DNA of 20,340 nt from an uncultured Oscillospiraceae bacterium (GTDB lineage Bacteria; Bacillota; Clostridia; Oscillospirales; Acutalibacteraceae), in contig UQDO01000042.1 in the NCBI GenBank assembly GCA_900539855.1, positions 1 to 20,340 of the forward strand. The letters run 5' to 3'. Below the pieces are notes generated by a model. It ran no database searches, was not told the origin of the DNA, and saw nothing but the letters and a program-made list of their open reading frames with translations. Below are positions 14,835-20,340 of this stretch, in pieces; positions within the stretch are counted from its first letter, which is position 1; every line of letters begins with the position of its first letter. The position numbers and the translations under genes were made by a program.

Positions 14835-15104
14835 ATGAAGGCTGTTATTACCGTAGTCGGGAAGGATACCGTAGGAATACTCGCCAAGGTTTCGGGCGAG
14901 TGTGCAAAGTACAATGTAAATATACTTGAGGTGTCCCAGACCATACTGCAGGATATGTTCTGTATGATAATGATAGGCGATATCGATCGGCTTTCGGTCC
15001 CGTTCGGTGAATGGAGCGACGCTTTGGCAAAGCTCGGCAGCGATATAAACATGGCAGTCCACGTTATGCACGAGGATATATTCAATTCAATGCATCGTAT
15101 ATGA
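14835..15104 (+). CDS. ACT domain protein, UPF0237 family
   Basis: This 89-residue protein is essentially one ACT domain: MKAVITVVGKDTVGILAKVSGECAKYNVNILEVSQTILQDMFCM, then a second strand-helix half. ACT domains bind small ligands, usually amino acids, and act as allosteric modules. The family (UPF0237) is related to the GcvR-like ACT proteins. It pairs with UPF0210 genes in many genomes, for example SP_0238/SP_0239 in Streptococcus pneumoniae, where structures have been solved without a firm function. The ATG at 14835 follows AAGGATG at a rather long spacing; an upstream in-frame GTG at 14823 is less likely. The gap to the next gene is 13 bases, so the pair is cotranscribed and probably functions together. 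Confidence 0.9.
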   Translation: MKAVITVVGKDTVGILAKVSGECAKYNVNILEVSQTILQDMFCMIMIGDIDRLSVPFGEWSDALAKLGSDINMAVHVMHEDIFNSMHRI

Positions 15105-15117
15105 AAGGGGCGGCACA

Positions 15118-16476
15118 ATGTTAGACACAAGGGACATCCTTGAGACCATTGACATGATCCAGCATGATAATCTGGATATAAGAACCGTTACAATGGGAAT
15201 ATCGCTGCTCGACTGCATTGACAGTGACATTGACGCAGCGTGCGGCAAGGTGTATGAAAAAATAACACGTCTTGCCAAAGATCTTGTTCCCGTATGCGAA
15301 AGCATTGAAAAGGAACTCGGTATACCTATTATAAACAAACGCATTTCGGTCACACCTATCGCGATGATCGCGGCTGCCTGCCGGTCAAAAGATGTAGTGA
15401 AATTTGCACTGACCCTTGAAAAGGCGGCTAAAACGGTCGGTGTAAACTTTATAGGCGGTTATTCGGCGCTTGTGCAAAAGGGATTTGCGGCAGGCGACCG
15501 GGAGCTTATCGAAAGCATCCCCGAAGCACTGAGTGTAACAGAGCATATATGCTCATCGGTAAACATAGGCTCCACCAAAGCCGGCATCAATATGGACGCC
15601 GTTGCTATGATGGGCAAAGCCGTAAAAAAGGCGGCGGAGCTTACCGCCGACCGTGACTGTATCGGCGCGGCAAAGCTGGTTGTGTTCTGCAACGCTCCGG
15701 AGGACAATCCGTTTATGGCAGGCGCTTTTCACGGCGTCGGAGAGCCTGACTGCGAGGTAAACGTCGGCGTTTCGGGTCCGGGGGTCGTCCGTGCCGCCTT
15801 GGCAAAATCAAAAGATCTTAATTTGTCTGAGGTCGCCGACCTTATAAAGCGCACGGCGTTCAAGATAACCAGAATGGGTCAGCTTGTTGCAATGAAAGCG
15901 TCGGAACGTCTCGGTGTCCCATTTGGAATAGTTGATCTTTCGCTGGCGCCCACCCCTGCCGTAGGCGATTCGGTGGCACATATTCTGGAAGAAATAGGTC
16001 TCGAGCAATGCGGCTGCTGCGGTACGACCGCCTGTCTTGCAATGCTCAACGACGCCGTCAAAAAGGGCGGCGTTATGGCGTCGAGCCATGTTGGCGGACT
16101 GTCCGGTGCGTTTATTCCGGTCACCGAGGATGCCGGCATGATCAGCGCGGCACGCTCGGGCGTTTTAAAGATCGAAAAGCTGGAAGCCATGACCGCCGTC
16201 TGCTCGGTCGGTCTTGACATGATAAATATACCGGGAGATACACCGGCTGAGGTCATCTCGGCAATAATCGCCGATGAAGCCGCTATCGGTATGATAAATA
16301 CCAAGACGACGGCGGTAAGGGTCATCCCGGCAATAGGCAAGGTTCCAGGCGACGAGCTGTCGTTCGGCGGACTGCTGGGCTCAGGTCCGGTAATGCCGGT
16401 AAGCACGCTCTCCCCTGCCAAATTCATTTCACGCGGCGGCAGAATACCTGCTCCGATTCAGAGTCTCAAAAACTGA
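15118..16476 (+). CDS. UPF0210/DUF711 (PFL-like) family protein
   Basis: This 452-residue cytoplasmic protein belongs to UPF0210 (DUF711). Conserved stretches include RTVTMGISLLDC (22-33), the FHGVGEPDCEVNVGVSGPGVV region (204-224), and the cysteine-rich EQCGCCGTTACLAML (296-310) with C298, C300, C301 and C306. The C-terminal part has IGMINTKTTAVRVIP and GGRIPAPIQS. The structure of the pneumococcal relative is known and distantly resembles glycyl radical enzymes, but no reaction is established; I see no glycyl-radical loop that would prove such chemistry. The ATG follows AAAGGGG. It is the partner of the ACT protein 13 bases upstream and is followed after 36 bases by citrate synthase. The pairing suggests amino-acid or small-molecule control of its activity. 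Confidence 0.92.
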   Translation: MLDTRDILETIDMIQHDNLDIRTVTMGISLLDCIDSDIDAACGKVYEKITRLAKDLVPVCESIEKELGIPIINKRISVTPIAMIAAACRSKDVVKFALTLEKAAKTVGVNFIGGYSALVQKGFAAGDRELIESIPEALSVTEHICSSVNIGSTKAGINMDAVAMMGKAVKKAAELTADRDCIGAAKLVVFCNAPEDNPFMAGAFHGVGEPDCEVNVGVSGPGVVRAALAKSKDLNLSEVADLIKRTAFKITRMGQLVAMKASERLGVPFGIVDLSLAPTPAVGDSVAHILEEIGLEQCGCCGTTACLAMLNDAVKKGGVMASSHVGGLSGAFIPVTEDAGMISAARSGVLKIEKLEAMTAVCSVGLDMINIPGDTPAEVISAIIADEAAIGMINTKTTAVRVIPAIGKVPGDELSFGGLLGSGPVMPVSTLSPAKFISRGGRIPAPIQSLKN

Positions 16477-16512
16477 TAGATATGACCTGCACACGATCGC
16501 GAAAGGAAAAAA

Positions 16513-17934
16513 ATGTTGGATAATAAAACAAATGAGCTGAATGAATATTTCAGCAAGCTATGCACCGAATATAAAAAGCATAACCGCATAACGGCGGCTG
16601 ATTTTGAAAGATACAATGTAAAGCGCGGACTGAGAAATGCCGACGGCACCGGTGTTCTTGCCGGCGTGACTCAGATATGTAACGTTCACGGATATCTGCT
16701 CAACGAAGGTGAGCGTATGCCTATAGACGGTGAGCTGACCTACCGCGGATATTCTATAAACGACCTCGTTCTGCACTGTCAGAGCGAAAACCGCTTCGGC
16801 TATGAGGAGGTAGCATATCTGCTCATGATGGGCAAGCTGCCGACAAGGTCGGAGCTTGACGAGTTCAACCGTGTTGTAGGCTCAATGCGTATGCTGCCGG
16901 ATTATTTCGCCGAGGATATGATACTGAGAGTACCGAGCCGCAACATTATGAACAACCTTGCAAGGGCTGTGCTGGCGCTTTATTCGTACGATGACGAGGC
17001 AGAGGTTCCGACGCTTGAAAACAATCTCAAGCAAAGCCTTTTGCTCTTTGCACGTTTTCCTATAATCGTTGCCTACGCATATCAGGCAAAGAAGCACTTT
17101 TATGACAAGGAAAGTCTCTACATACATTTTCCGAAGCCCGAACTTTCCACAGCCGAAAACATACTCCACATCATAAGGGACGACAGCTCATACACCGACG
17201 AGGAGGTACATCTTCTCGACCTTGCGCTCATGCTCCACGCCGAGCACGGCGGCGGTAACAACTCGACTTTTACGGCAAGGGTGCTGACCTCTGCCGGAAC
17301 CGATATTTACTCCGCGATTGCAGGAGCGGTAAGCTCGCTCAAAGGTCCCAAGCACGGCGGTGCAAATATGAAGGTCGTGGAAATGATAGACGACATAAAG
17401 TCGCATGTCTCAGACTGGAACGACGACGACGAGATTGCCGATTATATAAGGAAAATACTAAACAAACAGGCAAACGACAAAAGCGGTCTTGTTTACGGAC
17501 TGGGTCATGCAATATACACACGTTCCGATCCGCGTGCGGTGCTGCTGCGCGAAAGCGCGGAGCAGCTTGCCCGTGAAAAAGGTCGATTTGACGAGCTGCG
17601 TCTTATGGACAAGATTGCAGCCATTACGCCGAGACTTTTCTACGAAATAAAACACGACAGCAAGGTCATATGTCCGAATGTTGACTACTATTCGGGATTT
17701 GTATATAACATGCTGGGGCTGCCTGAGGAGCTTTACACAGCCCTTTTCGCAATAGCCAGAATATCCGGCTGGTGCGCGCACCGCATTGAGGAAATGACCA
17801 CCGGCGGCAGAATAATCCGCCCGGCATACAAAAGTGTTGTTCCCCCTCATGCGTATGTGCCTATCGACGAGCGTGAGGAAAAGGACGCCGAGCAAAAGGC
17901 AGCAGGTCTTTCCGGACTTTCAAGTCTTTTCTGA
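16513..17934 (+). CDS. gltA: citrate synthase family enzyme
   Basis: The enzyme condenses acetyl-CoA with oxaloacetate, or propionyl-CoA in the 2-methylcitrate branch. The 473 residues contain the citrate synthase triad: H245 in LHAEHGGGNNSTFTARV (pig H274), H332 in GLGHAIYTRSDPRA (pig H320), and D391 in CPNVDYYSGFVYNMLGLP (pig D375). The long N-terminal part (1-60) precedes the DGELTYRGYSINDL motif. Length and the KGPKHGGAN segment fit the form common in anaerobic Clostridia. The ATG at 16513 follows GAAAGGAAAAAA. No aconitase or isocitrate dehydrogenase is adjacent; instead the gene follows the UPF0237/UPF0210 pair and overlaps the next gene by one base (TGATG). The gene symbol is by family only; substrate preference is not decided by sequence. 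Confidence 0.93.
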   Translation: MLDNKTNELNEYFSKLCTEYKKHNRITAADFERYNVKRGLRNADGTGVLAGVTQICNVHGYLLNEGERMPIDGELTYRGYSINDLVLHCQSENRFGYEEVAYLLMMGKLPTRSELDEFNRVVGSMRMLPDYFAEDMILRVPSRNIMNNLARAVLALYSYDDEAEVPTLENNLKQSLLLFARFPIIVAYAYQAKKHFYDKESLYIHFPKPELSTAENILHIIRDDSSYTDEEVHLLDLALMLHAEHGGGNNSTFTARVLTSAGTDIYSAIAGAVSSLKGPKHGGANMKVVEMIDDIKSHVSDWNDDDEIADYIRKILNKQANDKSGLVYGLGHAIYTRSDPRAVLLRESAEQLAREKGRFDELRLMDKIAAITPRLFYEIKHDSKVICPNVDYYSGFVYNMLGLPEELYTALFAIARISGWCAHRIEEMTTGGRIIRPAYKSVVPPHAYVPIDEREEKDAEQKAAGLSGLSSLF

Positions 17935-18752
17935 TGATCATGAAGAGTAGTTTTGTGAAATTTAATGGTTCACTGATAGGTGGCGGCAATTCTATCCACA
18001 CGGTATTCAGAAGGGTATTCGATCTTGATGAGGCAGCTGATTGCAGCTGCTTCATTTATACTCCGGGGTATTTCAAGCTGTATATAAACGGGTTTATGGT
18101 TGCCTTTGGCAGCGGCAATATATGCTGTGATATAAGCGATTATATAATGCCGGGCGAAAACACCGCCGCGCTGCATCTGCAAAAAAACACACCCGACGAC
18201 GGCTTCTGCCTTGAGATAGTGTCGGGCGGCAAATCTATCTTAAAAAGCGATCAATCCTTTTTGTTCGCTGATCATGAGGGGTACAGTATAACAAGTACCG
18301 ACGGCAAAGAGTTCGCCGAAAGTTATGACAGCAGCGCACCGCAGATCGGCTTTGAGCTTTGCTTTTTCGACGATACCGGCTGGCAGCATGCCGAAATTAA
18401 AGGCTTGCCGTACACCGTAGGTGAATTCACCGAAAGCAAATTGCCGTCGCCTGTAAAGCCGCAGAAGGTCGGCAAACAAAAGAACGGCACAGAGCTTGAT
18501 TTCGGCTCTTTAAAGCACGGCTTTTTGTATGTTCCGGCAAAGGGCAACAAGGGTGATATAATCAAAATTTCCTGCATTGCAGAGGGCAATAATAAAAGCT
18601 TACCTGAGGTATGGACACTTTCGGGTGGTGACGATGAGTTTTGCCTGTTCACCGAAAAGTCAGTCAGGTGTGTGCTGCTTGAATACGGCAGCAGTGTAAC
18701 CGTTGATACAGAATATGTAAGGCTCCTCGTGACCGATCAGGCTCGATCTTAA
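17934..18752 (+). CDS. orphan beta-sandwich protein resembling GH78 rhamnosidase N-terminal domains
   Basis: This 272-residue protein lacks a signal peptide. The segment FRRVFDLDEAADCSCFIYTPGYFKLYINGFMVAFG (25-59), then CDISDYIMPGENTAALHL (65-82) and FDDTGWQHAEI (145-155), follow the plan of the N-terminal galactose-binding-like beta-sandwich of bacterial alpha-L-rhamnosidases (carrier-type YxLYINGxxV, DYxxxGENxxxxxL, FDDSxW). The catalytic (alpha/alpha)6 domain with its acidic residues is absent, and the remaining 100 residues are another beta-rich part. It is therefore unlikely to hydrolyse sugars and may bind a carbohydrate or protein. Its ATG overlaps the citrate synthase stop (TGATG), with no good ribosome site, so translation is probably coupled; an ATG at 17940 is an alternative start. 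The link to rhamnosidases is my pattern reading. Confidence 0.6.
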   Translation: MIMKSSFVKFNGSLIGGGNSIHTVFRRVFDLDEAADCSCFIYTPGYFKLYINGFMVAFGSGNICCDISDYIMPGENTAALHLQKNTPDDGFCLEIVSGGKSILKSDQSFLFADHEGYSITSTDGKEFAESYDSSAPQIGFELCFFDDTGWQHAEIKGLPYTVGEFTESKLPSPVKPQKVGKQKNGTELDFGSLKHGFLYVPAKGNKGDIIKISCIAEGNNKSLPEVWTLSGGDDEFCLFTEKSVRCVLLEYGSSVTVDTEYVRLLVTDQARS

Positions 18753-18825
18753 GCGGCGATCCGATCATCCGAAAGGCTGAATTTATTGTGTGTTGCAACT
18801 GATAAATTTCAGCATTCCTTTTTGA

Positions 18826-18854
18826 TTGACATATATTTACAATTTATGTATAAT
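18826..18854 (+). promoter_or_regulatory. perfect consensus sigma-A promoter of the lipoprotein gene
   Basis: TTGACA (18826-18831) and TATAAT (18849-18854) are both perfect, with a 17-base spacer. The start is expected near 18861, leaving a leader of about 165 bases before the ATG at 19027. No other gene starts in between. Confidence 0.88.
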
Positions 18855-18860
18855 TGTCTT

Positions 18861-19026
18861 GTAGGGGCAGGAGGCATCTGTCGTTTTATTAAAATTAATG
18901 AAAATAAAAAAATTCTTATAGATGTTAATTTTATTCACTCTTTAAAAGCGCCGCTTGTCACCCGACGTCTGCCCGATCGGTATTATTTTATCAGCTGTAT
19001 ATGGGGGGCATATATGGAGGGCTAAA
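18861..19026 (+). other. untranslated leader with unused Shine-Dalgarno-like site and AT-rich inverted repeat
   Basis: Just after the expected start, GGGGCAGGAGG (18864-18874) looks like a strong ribosome site, but no good start codon lies 5-10 bases after it; the nearest ATG (18898) would give a 7-residue peptide. A perfect 9-bp inverted repeat TAAAATTAA (18890-18898) with TTAATTTTA (18925-18933) follows. A true ribosome site, GGAGGG at 19015-19020, serves the lipoprotein gene. Confidence 0.4.
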
Positions 19027-20061
19027 ATGAAAAAGCATAAAATTACTTGCTTTTATTACAGGAAATATTATGATACGAAAATGAGAAGAATATTGATTAT
19101 TGTATTAAGTATATTGATCGTATCTATGTGCGGCTGTTCATCTTCAAATCAGTCTGAAGTCTCTTATGAAAATTCATGTCCATCCAATAATATAGTAACT
19201 TCATTAATTACAGATTTAGTTGATGTTAATAGTATTTATGAAAATGACCGATATATATACTATTTAACGCCGTCAGGAATATGGCAATATGAAAAGTCAG
19301 CTGCCACGAAAAAGGTAATAATCGCCAATGATAAAATAGTATCATTTGTTTTGGACGGAAACAGGCTGTATTATTGTGTTGACAATGCATTGTTATATGA
19401 TTATGAATATGGTAAAGATAGTTTTATCGCAATTTACGATATGTCAGACAAAAGCAGCAGAACAGTGCTTGAGTATTCCGCAGTGGAAAGTCGTATGGTA
19501 AATAGCAATCTGCGCGACTTTTTTGTTAATAACGATGTATTGTATATCTATTCGAGTGGAACGTCACTGATATACTGCGATATTGCAACCGGTAACATTG
19601 GGAACTTTGTTGATGATCTATCGAGCGGAGCTTTGTATAACGGTAACTTTTATTATATAGATCACGCCGAAAAAACGTTGTCCGTTTATGTCAGAAACGG
19701 CGACGGAAGTCAGGTGCTCTATGACGACGATCACTCCTATAGCGATGTTTTCACGGCATTTGGGAATATGTATTTTATATCCCAGTCCCCAGCCGAATTG
19801 TACTTGATATCGGAAAGCGTAGACAAAAAATTATGCAATTTAGGGCTTTCCGGAGACTATATGCGATACTGCGTTTCCGATGACTATATTTATATTTGGA
19901 TGAACGAAATACTATATAAATACGATCCAACAACGGACAGCTGCTCTATGGTCACAGAGTTGAAAGACCTGCATGATGCCAGACCGTTTAAGATTATAGA
20001 CGGATACCTTATTTATTATAGCTCTGACATTCCATCTGAGTTGTCAGTTAAGGTGTTATGA
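19027..20061 (+). CDS. putative lipoprotein with beta-propeller-like repeats
   Basis: From the ATG at 19027 the protein has 344 residues. It has a long basic N-terminal segment, a hydrophobic run (21-33, RILIIVLSILIVS) and a cysteine pair MCGC with the likely lipidated C37, followed by a Ser/Asn-rich linker. The rest is rich in Tyr and Asp with repeated strand patterns such as DRYIYYL, NRLYYCV, GNFYYID, GNMYFIS, DDYIYIW and GYLIYYS spaced 35-60 residues apart, as in DUF5050-type beta-propellers. It is expected to sit on the outer membrane face and bind a ligand or protein. The start at 19027 has GGAGGG six bases upstream; an ATG at 19081 would give a cleaner signal peptide but lacks a good site. 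The gene is AT-richer than its neighbours and has its own promoter and terminator. Confidence 0.65.
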   Translation: MKKHKITCFYYRKYYDTKMRRILIIVLSILIVSMCGCSSSNQSEVSYENSCPSNNIVTSLITDLVDVNSIYENDRYIYYLTPSGIWQYEKSAATKKVIIANDKIVSFVLDGNRLYYCVDNALLYDYEYGKDSFIAIYDMSDKSSRTVLEYSAVESRMVNSNLRDFFVNNDVLYIYSSGTSLIYCDIATGNIGNFVDDLSSGALYNGNFYYIDHAEKTLSVYVRNGDGSQVLYDDDHSYSDVFTAFGNMYFISQSPAELYLISESVDKKLCNLGLSGDYMRYCVSDDYIYIWMNEILYKYDPTTDSCSMVTELKDLHDARPFKIIDGYLIYYSSDIPSELSVKVL

Positions 20062-20113
20062 AGGCAAAACAGGGCATTTTTTAGCCTATACAACCTCTAA
20101 ATCCAGTTAAACG

Positions 20114-20147
20114 CAAGCGGACAGCAATGCTGTCCGCTTGTTTTTTT
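20114..20147 (+). terminator. strong intrinsic terminator of the lipoprotein gene
   Basis: A perfect 12-bp stem CAAGCGGACAGC (20114-20125) with GCTGTCCGCTTG (20129-20140), a 3-base loop AAT, and seven T residues at 20141-20147. Confidence 0.95.
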
Positions 20148-20340
20148 GGCTTACTTTCACCCGTTTAGTGCCAATGTCATTTTAAACGACTAAGTGGTTT
20201 TATCCAGGAAGCTGTCGAATACCGTTCTTTCTCCACATTGCATTGCCGAATTTTTAAACCTTGTAATACTTTTTGTTATCACTTCTTGACATATTTTACC
20301 TTTTATGGTATGCTAATATCGAAAGTTGAAAATATGACGG
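20148..20340 (+). promoter_or_regulatory. intergenic stretch with promoter at 20286-20314 pointing out of the window
   Basis: No gene is visible in this stretch. TTGACA (20286-20291) and TATGCT (20309-20314) with a 17-base spacer form a good sigma-A promoter. The start would be near 20321. An ATG at 20334 has no ribosome site and is too close to be the natural start, so the gene served begins beyond the window. Confidence 0.65.

Noticed and set aside
15879..16427. 182-residue - strand frame opposite the UPF0210 gene
   Set aside because: It is a shadow of a clearly conserved coding gene, with no ribosome site and low-complexity composition.
18786..19025. Possible 79-residue + strand gene before the lipoprotein
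   Set aside because: It begins upstream of and runs through a perfect promoter (18826-18854), so it would not be transcribed from its own start; no family likeness.

Overview
The window looks like a chromosomal segment of a low-to-medium GC Gram-positive anaerobe of the class Clostridia, probably Oscillospiraceae/Ruminococcus-like. This rests on gene content (a queA-tgt-yajC-YrzE-like block, FtsK/SpoIIIE beside a TepA-like protease homologue, the UPF0237/UPF0210 pair, a DUF378 protein, a COG0136-type asd) and on strong AGGAGG ribosome sites and canonical sigma-A promoters. No rRNA, tRNA, CRISPR array, transposase or integrase was seen. The taxonomic call is inference.

Layout. (1) Positions 1-1480 look accessory: the end of a HAAS-domain membrane protein, a small lipoprotein, a GC-rich hairpin stretch without a gene, and a small membrane protein, closed by a terminator. 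(2) 1479-3107 (-) is rlmD with an extra C-terminal module. (3) 3230-3463 (+) is a DUF378 membrane protein that shares a bidirectional terminator with the tepA-like/ftsK unit (3502-6754, -), which has its own promoter. (4) 6894-7364 (-) is an unrecognised orphan. (5) 7455-10934 (-) is a transcription unit queA, tgt, yajC, YrzE/TIGR04086-like and a short pyrophosphatase, ended by an intrinsic terminator. (6) 11109-13901 (+) is asd-dapA-dapB, the aspartate-to-lysine/diaminopimelate route, ended by a hairpin with a perfect 20-bp stem. (7) 13990-14643 (-) is a membrane-anchored DUF4825-like protein with its own promoter. (8) 14835-18752 (+) is a compact four-gene unit: ACT protein, UPF0210/DUF711 protein, citrate synthase, and a translationally coupled orphan beta-sandwich protein. 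(9) 18826-20147 is a self-contained, AT-richer lipoprotein cassette with a perfect consensus promoter and a strong terminator. A further promoter points out of the right edge.

How the genes connect. QueA and Tgt act in tRNA queuosine synthesis; YajC belongs to the Sec accessory complex. Asd, DapA and DapB carry aspartyl phosphate to tetrahydrodipicolinate. queA and asd are divergent, but their predicted promoters face each other, so each transcript would start upstream of, and run through, the other promoter. The closeness of asd/dapA to tepA/ftsK recalls the Bacillus subtilis order asd-dapG-dapA-rnjB-tepA-spoIIIE.

No complete new defence or mobile system is visible. The most open questions are the four-gene unit with its non-catalytic beta-sandwich protein, the facing queA/asd promoters, and the accessory-looking DNA next to the 3' end of rlmD, a gene known elsewhere as an integration target of conjugative elements.
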